A stretch of 64,000 bases of DNA from Paractinoplanes durhamensis (GTDB taxonomy: Bacteria; Actinomycetota; Actinomycetes; Mycobacteriales; Micromonosporaceae): the NCBI RefSeq assembly GCF_016862175.1, contig NZ_BOML01000010.1, positions 62,001-126,000 on the forward strand. Reading direction: 5' to 3'. Position 1 is the first letter of the stretch. The number at the start of each line of letters is the position of its first letter. This document shows positions 28,992 to 38,001 of the stretch, piece by piece. Under the pieces are notes generated by a model, which did no database searches, had not been told where the DNA came from, and was given only the letters and a program-made list of their open reading frames with translations. Made by a program: the position numbers and the translations under genes.

Positions 28992-31741
28992 CGGTCTCCA
29001 CTCCCCCGCGAGTTGTCCCCGACCAGGGCGAGGAACGCATCTTCCAGGCGCCGTCGCGGCACCACCCGATCCACGTCGACACCGGCCCGCACCAGCGAGG
29101 CCACCACCTCGGACCGGGGCGTGCCGTTCATGTCCACGATCAGGCCGGACGGCCCGTCCGGAAGCACCGACTTCACCCCGAGCGACGCCAGCACCGCGGA
29201 CGCGGCCGGCACGTCGGAGACCTCGATCTGCACCGACGGCGACTCGCCGACGATGTCGTCGACCGGGCCGGACGCCACGATCCGGCCCTTGTTGACCACC
29301 ACCGCGTGCGTGCAGGTCTGCTCCACCTCGGCGAGCAGGTGGCTGGAGACCAGCACCGCCCGGCCGTCGGTGGCGTAGCGCTTGAGCACCCGGCGCATCT
29401 CGGCGATCTGCGGCGGATCCAGGCCGTCGGTCGGCTCGTCCAGCACCAGCAGCTCGGGCAGGCCGAGCATGGCCTGCGCGATGGCCAGCCGCTGCCGCAT
29501 GCCGTGGCTGTACTTCTTGGTCTTGCGATGCACCGAGTCGCCCAGGCCGGCGATCCGCAGCGCCTCGTCGAAGTGCGCGTCCGCCTCCGGCCGGCCGGAG
29601 GCCCGCCAATAGGCGCGAAGGTTCTCGTAGCCGCTCAGGTGCGGCAGGAAGCCCGGCCCCTCGACCAGCGCACCCACCCGGGACAGGATCGGCGCGCCCG
29701 GCATCAGCCGGTGGCCGAAGACCAGCGCGTCGCCGCCGGTCGGCATGGTCAGGCCCATCAGCACCCGCAGCGTGGTGGTCTTGCCCGCCCCGTTCGGCCC
29801 GAGCAGGCCGACGACCTGCCCGCGCTGCACGGTGAAGCTGACCTCCTCGACGGCGACGAACCCATCCGCGTACGCCTTGCGCAGCTCCCGGACCACCAGC
29901 GGCGTCTCGGCGTACTCCTCGATGACCTCGTCGTGCCGGCGCCGCCGCAGGCCGCGCCGCACGAGCAGGACCACCGCGAGCCCCAGCGCGATCACCACGA
30001 GCAGGCCACCGAGCACCCAGCGCCACACGGTCTGCGGGTTGGCGATCGGCGTGCCCACCACCGTCGGCAGGGTCAGCGTGGAGCCGGCCGCCACGGTGTA
30101 GGTGACCGGCTTCGCCGGAGTGAGGAACGCCTGGTCACTGGTGGCGACGACGATCCGGACGGTGTGCCCGGAGTCGATCCGGCGGACGATCGCCGGCAGC
30201 GTCACGGTGACCGGCTGGGCCTGCTCGATCGAGGTGGGCAGGCCGGTGAGCCGGACCGGCGCGACCAGGCCCGCGCTGAGCGTCTCGGCACCCGATTCGT
30301 CGACGTCGTAGAGCTTCACGAAGACGGTGGCCTCGCCGGTCGGTGAGGCCGCGCGCAGCTGGATCGACGGCGCGCCGGCCACCTCGATCGCGCCGGTCAC
30401 CGGGGTGGATTCGAAGGTCGCGTACTGCCCCGGGATGTCAGCCGCGACGCCGCCGAGCAGCTCGCTGAGGCGTCCGCCGGTGCCCGGCAGCGAGGAGAGG
30501 GCGGCCGGGTTGCCGTTCGGCGGATTCGCGATCGGCTGCGCCGAGCCCTCCAGCGAGACCTGGGTGCTTCCGGTTCCGCTCAGGCTTGGGTACGCCTCCG
30601 TCGAGTACCCGTTGGTCACCAGGCCCCGGTCCAGCGCGCTGAAGCCGGCCACCCGCGAATAGGTGAAGCTGTCCGACGGCGCGTCACCCTCGCCCTTCAG
30701 GTAGTGGTCGAGCCACTGCACGGTCAGGTATTTCACCCGGTCCTGGTCGGTCTGCGGCCCGGCGCCACCGTCGTGGCCGCCGGTGAACCAGGCGACCCGC
30801 ACCGGCGTACCGGTCGCGGCGATGCCCTTGGCGTTCGCGTCCGCCTCGGAGAGCGGGAAGAGCGTGTCCACCTCGCCCTGGATCAGCAGCGTCGGCGCCT
30901 TGATCTTGCTGAGCACGGTGGCCGGGCTCGACTTGCGGAGCAGGTCCAGGGTCGCCTGGTCGGCGGTGCCGGTGGTGGCCAGCGAGAGGTAGGCCGCACA
31001 GACGTCGGCCGCGAACCGCCCGCAGGCCGGGTCCTCGTTCTTCTGCACCGGCTGGTCCGGGAGCAGCGAGGCGGCGCCGTTGCCGAAGTAGAGGCCGGCC
31101 CAGCCCTTCTTGAAGACGCCGGTCGCGGTGGTGTCCGCCGACTGCTGCAGGAACACCTTGGTCAGGTCGTTCCAGGTGATCGACGGGACGATCGTGTCGA
31201 CCCGGGCATCCTGGCCGGCCAGCAGCAGCGCCAGCGCGCCGCCGTAGGACCCGCCGACCACAGCCACCCGCGGGTCGCCGGTCGCGTCCAGCTGGATCTC
31301 CGGCCGGGCGGCCAGCCAGTCGAGCAGGCCCTGCGCGTCCCGGACCTCGTAGTCGGGGCTGTCCAGGTGGATCTGGCCGCCGCTGCGCCCGAAGCCCTGC
31401 GCGGTCCAGGTCAGCACCGCGTACCCGCGGTCGGCCAGCTCTTCGGCGTTGTCGCTCACCGAGTCCTTGGTGCCGCCGAAGCCGTGCGCGAGCAGCACCG
31501 CCGGCACCTTCCCGGAGCGGTCGCGGGGCAGGTAGAGGCGGGCGTCCAGGTCGACGCTCTCGGCGCCGGCCGGGCCGGTCTTGACGGTGATCTGCTCGTC
31601 GGCGCTGGTCCAGCCGGGGCGGTCGGGCCACACCGCCCAGCCGACCAGCGCCGCGACCAGGACGAGGACCACCGAGCCGGAGACGACGCGGCGGCGGGTA
31701 GGCCGGGGCAGCGCACGGCGCAGCCGGCTGGACAGTGACAT
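28988..31741 (-). CDS. Fusion: extracellular alpha/beta hydrolase (S15-like) plus ABC ATPase
   Basis: 917 residues in one frame. An Arg-rich head and helix at 18-38 export a hydrolase domain of the X-Pro dipeptidyl-peptidase/CocE type: nucleophile Ser165 in GGSYGG, Asp292 in GEVDTLF and His323 in GGHDGG, then a beta-sandwich (about 430-560). A second helix at 574-594 returns the chain to the cytoplasm, where an ABC ATPase begins: Walker A GPNGAGKT (648-655), signature YSHGMRQRLAIAQ, Walker B LLVLDEPTDGLDP. The predicted topology thus puts the enzyme outside and the motor inside, joined to the next-gene permease. A hydrolase coupled to export of its product or substrate is inferred. Confidence 0.9.
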   Translation of the reverse strand: MSLSSRLRRALPRPTRRRVVSGSVVLVLVAALVGWAVWPDRPGWTSADEQITVKTGPAGAESVDLDARLYLPRDRSGKVPAVLLAHGFGGTKDSVSDNAEELADRGYAVLTWTAQGFGRSGGQIHLDSPDYEVRDAQGLLDWLAARPEIQLDATGDPRVAVVGGSYGGALALLLAGQDARVDTIVPSITWNDLTKVFLQQSADTTATGVFKKGWAGLYFGNGAASLLPDQPVQKNEDPACGRFAADVCAAYLSLATTGTADQATLDLLRKSSPATVLSKIKAPTLLIQGEVDTLFPLSEADANAKGIAATGTPVRVAWFTGGHDGGAGPQTDQDRVKYLTVQWLDHYLKGEGDAPSDSFTYSRVAGFSALDRGLVTNGYSTEAYPSLSGTGSTQVSLEGSAQPIANPPNGNPAALSSLPGTGGRLSELLGGVAADIPGQYATFESTPVTGAIEVAGAPSIQLRAASPTGEATVFVKLYDVDESGAETLSAGLVAPVRLTGLPTSIEQAQPVTVTLPAIVRRIDSGHTVRIVVATSDQAFLTPAKPVTYTVAAGSTLTLPTVVGTPIANPQTVWRWVLGGLLVVIALGLAVVLLVRRGLRRRRHDEVIEEYAETPLVVRELRKAYADGFVAVEEVSFTVQRGQVVGLLGPNGAGKTTTLRVLMGLTMPTGGDALVFGHRLMPGAPILSRVGALVEGPGFLPHLSGYENLRAYWRASGRPEADAHFDEALRIAGLGDSVHRKTKKYSHGMRQRLAIAQAMLGLPELLVLDEPTDGLDPPQIAEMRRVLKRYATDGRAVLVSSHLLAEVEQTCTHAVVVNKGRIVASGPVDDIVGESPSVQIEVSDVPAASAVLASLGVKSVLPDGPSGLIVDMNGTPRSEVVASLVRAGVDVDRVVPRRRLEDAFLALVGDNSRGSGDR

Positions 31742-31848
31742 GCGGCAAAGCTATCCGGCCGAATCTGAGCCACTGCTGTGAGCGGTCTCAGCGGGCGTGT
31801 CAGCGATAGCGTGGACCCACACATCTAGACGACAGGGGACATCTCGCG

Positions 31849-34059
31849 GTGGCCGATGAACTGACGCTGACCGTCACCACGCAGTCGGCGCCGCTGGACG
31901 CCCGGCGCGGCGTGGTGCGGCTCCACCCCGAGGTGATGGCCGCCCTGGAGATCAAACCCGGCGACCCGGTCGGCCTGACCGGCCGGCACACCACCGCCTG
32001 CCGGGCGATCCCCACCCGGACCGCCGACGCCAGCCGCGGGCTGCTCTACGCCGACGACCTGATCATCGGCAATCTCGGCCTGCGCGACGGCGGCCAGGTC
32101 ACCCTGGTCAAGCTGCCGCTCGTGCACGCGCGCCGGGTCACGCTCAGCGGCCCGCCCGAGATCGCCGCCCTGGTCACGCCGGAGATGCTGCGGCTCGCCC
32201 TGCTCGGCAAGGTGGTCAGCACCGGCGACGACGTCTCACTGCTGCCGCAGGACGTCCTGCCCGGCGACCATCGCGCGCTCGTCGAGGCGGTCACCCCCAG
32301 TTTGAAGAACCGGCTGGGCTACAGCTTCACCAGCGCCCTGCTCAGCGTCACCGCCGTCGACGACACCGACGCCGCCCTGGTCAGCCCGGGCACGGTGGTC
32401 GGCTGGGCCGGCGGCCACTTCACCGCCGGCGGCACGACCAGCGCGGTGGCGGTGGCCGCGAGCTCGCCGGCGGCCACCGACCCCGAGGTGCCGCCGCCCA
32501 GCCTGGACGACCTGCCCGGGCTGCGCGCCCAGGCCAAGGAGCTGGAGGAGCTGCTCGACCTCGGCTTCCACCACGGCGAGGTGCTGGCCCGGCTCGGCAC
32601 CAAGGTGTCGCTCGGCGTGCTGATCTCCGGGCCCTCCGGGTCGGGCAAGTCCGCCCTGGTCCGGGCGGTGGCCGCGCAGGTCGGCGCGCGGGTACTGACG
32701 GTCTGGGCGCCGTCGCTCGCGGCGCTCACCAACGACGCGGCCGCCACCCGGCTGCGGGCGCTGGCCCGGGAGGCGGTCGAGCCGGGGCCGGCCGTGCTGC
32801 TCTTCGCCGACGTCGAGGCGCTCGCCCCGCGCGACGAGCCGGGGCCCATCTCCACCGTCTTCCACCAGGTGATCGAGGAGGTCGTCCGGGCCGGGGTGGC
32901 GGTGGTCTGCACGACCGGCCGGCCCGAGTCGGTCGACCCGTCGCTGCGCTCGCCCGACCTGCTCGCCGTGCAACTGGCGGTGCCGCTGCCGGATGCGGCC
33001 ATGCGGCGGGAACAGCTGGGTGTGCTCACTCGCGGCATGCCGCTTGCCGAGGACGTACGCCTGGATGAGGTCTCCACCCGTACACCCGGATTCGTTGCCG
33101 CTGATCTTGGAGCTCTCGCCCGCGAAGCGGGAGTCCGGGCCGCCCTGCGGCAGAAGGACGCCGAATCACCCACCGTGACCATGGCCGATTTCGAGGCCGC
33201 GCTCGACGTGGTGCGCCCGACCTCGATGGCCGAGTCGACGCTGGAGGTCGCGGCGGTCACCCTGGACGACGTCGGCGACCTGGTTGAGGTCAAGCAGGTG
33301 CTCACCGAATCGGTGCTGTGGCCGCTCACCTACCCGGACACGTTCGCCCGGCTCGGGGTGTCGCCGCCGCGTGGCGTGCTGCTCTACGGTCCGCCCGGCT
33401 GCGGCAAGACCTACCTGGTCAAGGCGATCGCCGGCACCGGGAAGGCGAACGTGCTCTCGGTCAAGGGGGCGGAGCTGCTCAGCAAGTGGGTGGGCGACAG
33501 CGAACGGGCGGTGCGGGAGCTGTTCCGGCGGGCCCGGGAGGCCGCGCCGACGCTGGTGTTCCTCGACGAGGTCGATGCGCTGGCGCCGACCCGCGGGCAG
33601 GCGACCGACGGCGGGACCACGGACCGGGTCGTGGCGGCGTTACTCACCGAGTTGGACGGCGTCGAGGACTTACGCAACGTAGTGGTCATCGGGGCGACCA
33701 ACCGGCCCGATCTGATCGATCCGGCGCTGCTGCGGCCGGGGCGGCTGGAGCGGCTCGTCTACGTGCCGCCGCCGGACGGGACCGCGCGGGCCGCGATCCT
33801 GCGCGCGTCGTCGAAGGCGGTGCCGCTGGACAGGTCGGTCGATCTCGACGAGCTGGGGGCCGCGCTGGAGGGGTATTCAGCGGCCGACTGCGCGGCGCTG
33901 ATCCGGGAGTCGGCGCTGGCGGCCATGCGGGATTCGCTGGAGGCGTCGACGGTCACCGCGGAGAACGTGGCGACCGCGCGCAAGCGGGTGCGGGCCTCGC
34001 TTGACCCGACGCAGGTGGCCTGGCTCGAGGCGTACGCCTCAACTCATCAGCCCGGCTGA
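31849..34059 (+). CDS. Cdc48/p97-like double AAA ATPase
   Basis: 736 residues. The N-terminal part (1-200) has Cdc48-type double-psi barrel features (VRLHPEVMAALEIKPGDPV). The D1 module has Walker A GPSGSGKS (261-268) but a degenerate Walker B (LLFADVEAL), lacking the usual DExD catalytic Glu. D2 is complete: GPPGCGKT (about 515-522), LVFLDEVDAL and an SRH with RPGRLER. Such proteins unfold or extract substrates as hexamers in the cytoplasm; here D2 should be the working motor. GTG 31849 follows AGGGGA. It is divergent from the hydrolase-ABC gene. Distinct from the proteasomal ATPase ARC/Mpa, which has coiled coils. Confidence 0.88.
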   Translation: MADELTLTVTTQSAPLDARRGVVRLHPEVMAALEIKPGDPVGLTGRHTTACRAIPTRTADASRGLLYADDLIIGNLGLRDGGQVTLVKLPLVHARRVTLSGPPEIAALVTPEMLRLALLGKVVSTGDDVSLLPQDVLPGDHRALVEAVTPSLKNRLGYSFTSALLSVTAVDDTDAALVSPGTVVGWAGGHFTAGGTTSAVAVAASSPAATDPEVPPPSLDDLPGLRAQAKELEELLDLGFHHGEVLARLGTKVSLGVLISGPSGSGKSALVRAVAAQVGARVLTVWAPSLAALTNDAAATRLRALAREAVEPGPAVLLFADVEALAPRDEPGPISTVFHQVIEEVVRAGVAVVCTTGRPESVDPSLRSPDLLAVQLAVPLPDAAMRREQLGVLTRGMPLAEDVRLDEVSTRTPGFVAADLGALAREAGVRAALRQKDAESPTVTMADFEAALDVVRPTSMAESTLEVAAVTLDDVGDLVEVKQVLTESVLWPLTYPDTFARLGVSPPRGVLLYGPPGCGKTYLVKAIAGTGKANVLSVKGAELLSKWVGDSERAVRELFRRAREAAPTLVFLDEVDALAPTRGQATDGGTTDRVVAALLTELDGVEDLRNVVVIGATNRPDLIDPALLRPGRLERLVYVPPPDGTARAAILRASSKAVPLDRSVDLDELGAALEGYSAADCAALIRESALAAMRDSLEASTVTAENVATARKRVRASLDPTQVAWLEAYASTHQPG

Positions 34060-34062
34060 AAC

Positions 34063-34398
34063 CTATCGACGGCGCGTGCGTGCTCGGGTGGCCCGCAGCC
34101 GGCGGAGGCGGCCGACCAGAACCGGGTCGTGCTCGGTCGCCTCGGGCTTGTCCAGCAGGGTGTTGAGGACCTGGTAATAGCGGGTCGAGGAGAGCGCGAA
34201 GGTGTCCCGGATCGCCTGCTCCTTGGAGCCGGCGTGCTTCCACCAGCGGGCCTCGAACGCGAGGATGTCGCGCTCCCGCTCACTTAGCCCGTTGTCCGAA
34301 ATTTCCGGCGTGACCGGCGCAGCAACCTCTTCGGCGGTCCGCGGGGCCGGAATGTGCTGGGTGGACTCCTCGGAAGGGTCCGCGGCGGCGGGCTGCAT
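34063..34398 (-). CDS. DUF3263 protein, small HTH-like regulator
   Basis: 111 residues. An Ala/Pro/Glu-rich head (1-45) leads to a DUF3263 domain: LSERERDILAFEARWWKHAG, then EQAIRDTF, LSSTRYYQVLNTLLD and an Arg-rich tail. The helical pattern looks like a winged or plain HTH, and the family is an actinobacterial DNA-binding candidate with no settled role. ATG 34398 with GGAG five bases upstream; a longer frame to 34461 is unnecessary. Convergent with the AAA ATPase gene, four bases apart. Confidence 0.85.
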   Translation of the reverse strand: MQPAAADPSEESTQHIPAPRTAEEVAAPVTPEISDNGLSERERDILAFEARWWKHAGSKEQAIRDTFALSSTRYYQVLNTLLDKPEATEHDPVLVGRLRRLRATRARTRRR

Positions 34399-34479
34399 GG
34401 TGCTCCAAAGAAGAGGGCGAGGGGCCGCCCGCAGCATATGTTGCCGGCAGCCCCCGCGCATCGGCAGGCCGACGCTACC

Positions 34480-35487
34480 TCACGTTATGTCCCGCTTACG
34501 CATTGTCCACATAGCGGCCCCCACAACGAGGACCAGAATGGCGATGAGTCCGGTGCCCGCCATCTGCCAGGTCATCGTCAACGTGTCCGGCTGACAGCTG
34601 CCGGTCACGTCGTAGTTGCAGGCGTTGTAGTTCTCCGCGATGTACTGCTTGTTCATCCAGGCGATCACCCAGAAAGGCGCCAGATAGAGCTCGGGGAACT
34701 TGGCGTCGGCGATCTCCAGCACCGCGCCCACGCCGAACTGGAAGACCACGATCACGCCGATCGCCACGCCCAGCGCCATCGCGGTGTGCCGGCCCAGCGA
34801 CGCCAGCCCGAACCCGAGTGCGCCCGCCGTCAGCACCAGGGCCAGCGCCCGCAGCTCCATCAGCCCGATCGACTGCCACACCCCCGACGTCATCCCGGCG
34901 GTGGTGCCGCGGGCCGAGGCGATCCCGTAGAAGGCGGCCGTCCAGAGCGCCGCCACCACCACGGTCAGCAGCGTCGCCCCGACCAGCAGGGCGGCCAGTT
35001 TGGTGGACAGCACCTGCAGCCGGCGCGGCCGCCAGAGCAGCAGGTTCATCATGCCGCCGCTGTTCCACTCGGCGCCGACGTAGGACGCGCCGACCACGAA
35101 CGCCGCCAGCGCCAGCACCGCGGCCATCGTGGTCACCATGTCCCGGAAGCTCTCCTTCAGATTGAAGGTCGGCGGCATGTACCAGTCCGGGTTGAAGTCC
35201 GACTCGGACGGCGCGGCGATCTCGCAGTTCGGCGGGAACTCGTTGGCCCGCGACGTGCCCTGCACCGCCGCGCAGTCCTTCTTCATCTGCTCGGTGCCGG
35301 CCACCGACTGCTTGTAGTCGGCCTGCGCCTTCGCCGTCGCCTCGGCAATCTGGTCCGGCCCGGCCTTGTGGTTGGTGAGGAAGACCCCGGCCGCCACCGC
35401 CACCAGGATCAGCAGCGCGCCGACCGTGAAGAGCTTGGTGAACCGCCGCTTGACCAGCCGGCGCGTCTCCGCTTTGTACAGGCTCAC
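34480..35487 (-). CDS. ABC-2 type transporter permease
   Basis: 335 residues with six transmembrane helices. The first extracellular loop (about 45-115) is long and contains two Cys (KKDCAA and PPNCEIAA), and a second Cys pair lies near the C-terminus (NACNYDVTGSCQ), so disulfides outside the cell are likely. GTG 35487 is chosen because it overlaps the TGA of the upstream ATPase as GTGA. It forms an exporter with that ATPase. Substrate unknown. Confidence 0.87.
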   Translation of the reverse strand: MSLYKAETRRLVKRRFTKLFTVGALLILVAVAAGVFLTNHKAGPDQIAEATAKAQADYKQSVAGTEQMKKDCAAVQGTSRANEFPPNCEIAAPSESDFNPDWYMPPTFNLKESFRDMVTTMAAVLALAAFVVGASYVGAEWNSGGMMNLLLWRPRRLQVLSTKLAALLVGATLLTVVVAALWTAAFYGIASARGTTAGMTSGVWQSIGLMELRALALVLTAGALGFGLASLGRHTAMALGVAIGVIVVFQFGVGAVLEIADAKFPELYLAPFWVIAWMNKQYIAENYNACNYDVTGSCQPDTLTMTWQMAGTGLIAILVLVVGAAMWTMRKRDIT

Positions 35488-36467
35488 TGACCCCACCCAC
35501 CCTGCGCCGTCGCCGCCACCTGATCCACCTGACGGTTCTGCCCGTCGACCGGCGCGGTGCCGGTCAACTCCAGGAAGACGCTCTCCAGGTCGGCCGTGGT
35601 CGGGGTCAGCTCGCTGACGTAGATCTGCTGCTCGGCGAGGATCCGGGTGATCTGCGCCGGGTTGCCGGCGTTGCCGACCGTGAAGAAGTCGGTGCCGAGA
35701 TCCACCTGGGCACCCTTGGCCCGCAGCAACTGGGCCGCGGTGAGCAGGTCGATGCCCGGCTCCAGCCGCACCCGCACCGACGACGACGCGTGGCTGGCCA
35801 GCACCTCGGCGACCGACCCGTGGGCCACCCGCCGCCCGGCCGCGATGATCGTCACCTGGTCGCAGATCAGCTGGATCTCGCCGAGGATGTGACTGGACAG
35901 CAGCACGGTCATGCCCGACTCGGACAGGTTGCGCATCAGCGTGCGCATCTCCCGGATGCCGCCCGGGTCGAGCCCGTTGGCCGGCTCGTCGAGAATCAGC
36001 AGTTTCGGCTCCTTGAGCAGCGCGGATGCCACCGCGAGTCGCTGCTTCATGCCCAGCGAGTAGGTGCGCACCCGCTCCTTGGCCCGGTCCCGCAGCCCGA
36101 CCAGCTCCAGCACCGCGTCGACCCGCTCGCGCCGCACCCCGCCCGCGTCGGCGAGCAGCGACAGCGTGTCGTACGAGGTGAAGTTCCCGAAGAACTGCGG
36201 ACTCTCCACGATCGCGCCGACCTGCCCGGCGACCGCCGGCAGATGCCGCGGCACCTCCTGCCCGAGAATGGCCATCCGGCCACCGTTGGGCCGGATGAGC
36301 CCGAGCAGCGTACGCAGGGTGGTGGTCTTCCCCGACCCATTGGGCCCGAGGAACCCGTGCACTTGCCCGGCCTCGACCACCATGTCGAAGCCATCAAGCG
36401 CCCGGCGCACACCTTTCCGGCTGCGATAAGTCTTCTGCAGCCCAGCAATCTCGAGTACGGCGTCCAT
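35484..36467 (-). CDS. ABC transporter ATP-binding protein
   Basis: 327 residues. Walker A GPNGSGKT near 41-48, Q-loop region VESPQFFGNFTSYDTL, signature YSLGMKQRLAVASALL, Walker B LLILDEPANGLDP and switch His in LLSSHIL. The C-terminal 110 residues are the extension typical of CcmA/BcrA-type drug or lantibiotic exporters, ending LESVFLELTG. It is coupled to the permease downstream. It lies 24 bases after the immunity gene, so these genes may share a transcript with the toxin-immunity remnant. Confidence 0.92.
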   Translation of the reverse strand: MDAVLEIAGLQKTYRSRKGVRRALDGFDMVVEAGQVHGFLGPNGSGKTTTLRTLLGLIRPNGGRMAILGQEVPRHLPAVAGQVGAIVESPQFFGNFTSYDTLSLLADAGGVRRERVDAVLELVGLRDRAKERVRTYSLGMKQRLAVASALLKEPKLLILDEPANGLDPGGIREMRTLMRNLSESGMTVLLSSHILGEIQLICDQVTIIAAGRRVAHGSVAEVLASHASSSVRVRLEPGIDLLTAAQLLRAKGAQVDLGTDFFTVGNAGNPAQITRILAEQQIYVSELTPTTADLESVFLELTGTAPVDGQNRQVDQVAATAQGGWGQ

Positions 36468-36491
36468 GCCGCGAGACTCTAGGCAGCCTCG

Positions 36492-36893
36492 TCAATATCC
36501 ACGACCCCGAAATGCCGAAATTTCCCGCCGTAGGTACTCATCGTCCACGTCGACCGCATCGACGATGTCCCTCAAACGTGCAGCCCAGGACGGGTACGCC
36601 CGCCAGTACTCGACCGGCACCCGCATCGTGGCGGCCAACAGATCCCCCGGATAGAAGTCGCCCTCCGCGAGCGGCTCCGCCGCCAGCAGATCGAGCACCA
36701 TCGGCACGACCACATCGAGCCCGACCTGCTGCCCGACCAGCGTCCGGAGGTCCTCGACCGCAAGCTGACCGACCGGCCGCCGGCGCAATTCATGCACCGT
36801 CGCCACGAGCCGGGTGGCCCCCGCGGGCGGCTCCCCCCAGACGTCGCCCTCGATCTCCTCGAGCGACCGATCCACTGCTTCTCCCACTGCCAT
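36492..36893 (-). CDS. CDI-type immunity protein (CdiI_2-like)
   Basis: 133 residues, intact. The core LEEIEGDVWGEPPAG, VATVHELRRRPVGQLAVEDL and GQQVGLDVVVPMVLDLL, followed by LAEGDFYPGDLLAA, is that of contact-dependent growth inhibition immunity proteins. Such proteins bind and neutralise a cognate toxin C-terminus in the cytoplasm. GGAGG lies only three bases before ATG 36893, so GTG 36887 is an alternative start. It directly follows the decayed type-28 toxin gene, as expected for its partner, but remains open while the toxin is broken. The longer frame up to 37133 is antisense to nothing useful and is not the start. Confidence 0.8.
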   Translation of the reverse strand: MAVGEAVDRSLEEIEGDVWGEPPAGATRLVATVHELRRRPVGQLAVEDLRTLVGQQVGLDVVVPMVLDLLAAEPLAEGDFYPGDLLAATMRVPVEYWRAYPSWAARLRDIVDAVDVDDEYLRREISAFRGRGY

Positions 36894-36918
36894 CAACCTC
36901 CGGCTCGGCGGACTGATG

Positions 36919-38001
36919 CTAACCACGCGGCACGAACTGCTCGGAGTGATCGAGGAGACGGCTGGCCTCCGACAGCTCCGACTCGTACGCCGCCCGGTCA
37001 CCCGCCGCGGTCCGCGAGTCGCCCAGCAGCCGCTTGAGCTGGTCGATCCGCCGGACGAGTCCACGCTGGGCGTTGCGGACCTCGTCCACGTGGTCCCACG
37101 GCTGACCGCTCCGCTTGGTCGCGACCACCTCACCGTTCAGCTCCCGCCGCGCCGCGTCGAGATCGCGCTCGGTGAGATGTTCCTTCATGCGGTCCGTCTT
37201 GGTCGGCACCGACCGCGGCGGCGAACTCCCGCGCACCGGGGTGATCGCGTCGTCGCCGGTCGCATGCTGCATGAGCGACGTGGCGGCGACGCCGGTGAGC
37301 CCGACCCCGGCCACCAGCCCCGCCGTCGAGACGGCGCCGAGCGGCCCGCCGGCAACCACCCCCACACCGGTCGCGTCGAGCACGACCCCGGTGCCCTCGC
37401 CGCCCGCGCTGATCGCGGTGAGGGCAAGCCCGCCGACCATCGCCGCAGTGTTTCCCGGGTGGTGGATCATCGCGTTGCCGAACGACGCCAGCCCGTTGAT
37501 CGCATTCCCACCGGCCCGCATCGCGAAGTCACCCACCCGGTCCAGCCAGCTCGGCTTCTCGGGCGCCGCGTCCGCCTCCTGGTTCAGAAAGCGCACCGCC
37601 GAGTCCCCCGCGGCCGAAACCTGCCGGCGGGCCAGCTCCAGGGTGTCCTGCGCGGCTTGGCGGCCATCCGCTGCGGTCTCCGCCTCATCCCACAGCCGGA
37701 TCGCCTCGGCGGCCCGATTCTGCGCCCACTCCAGCGTCTGGGCATAGGTGATGAGGGCGTCGGCGGCGGTGTCGAGCGCGTTGGCCGCCGCATACCACCG
37801 GTTGGGCTCCTAACTGAACCTGTCCCGGAAGGTGTCAGCCGCCGGCCCGGTCCACGCTCCGGTGTCGATGCCGACCAGCCCGTCACCGGCGGTCTCCGCG
37901 TGCCCGGCTCTGGCCCGCAGAACGGTGGCGTTGTCCCGGACGGCGCCCGGATCGCCGGGAACGAGCGCACGTGGGTCGTGGGTCTGGCCGAGCTCAGCGA
38001 G
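36919..38001 (-). pseudogene. Decayed polymorphic toxin: T7SS/WXG-like head plus type-28 toxin domain
   Basis: One minus-strand frame can be read across about 360 codons. The head, ALVPGDPGAVRDN, then GAWTGPAADTFRDRF, is the actinobacterial T7SS-secreted N-terminus. Codon 64 is TAG (37812-37810), interrupting FRDRFS and EPNRWYAA. After helical segments and a Gly/Ala/Val-rich hydrophobic region comes an Ntox28-like domain: HLTERDLDAARRELNGEVV, WDHVDEVRNAQRGL and a C-terminal LLDHSEQFVPRG. No start codon exists between the deoR stop and the head: the expected Met position is CTC. GTG 37596 could still give a C-terminal fragment containing the toxin. Both losses indicate inactivation. Confidence 0.8.
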
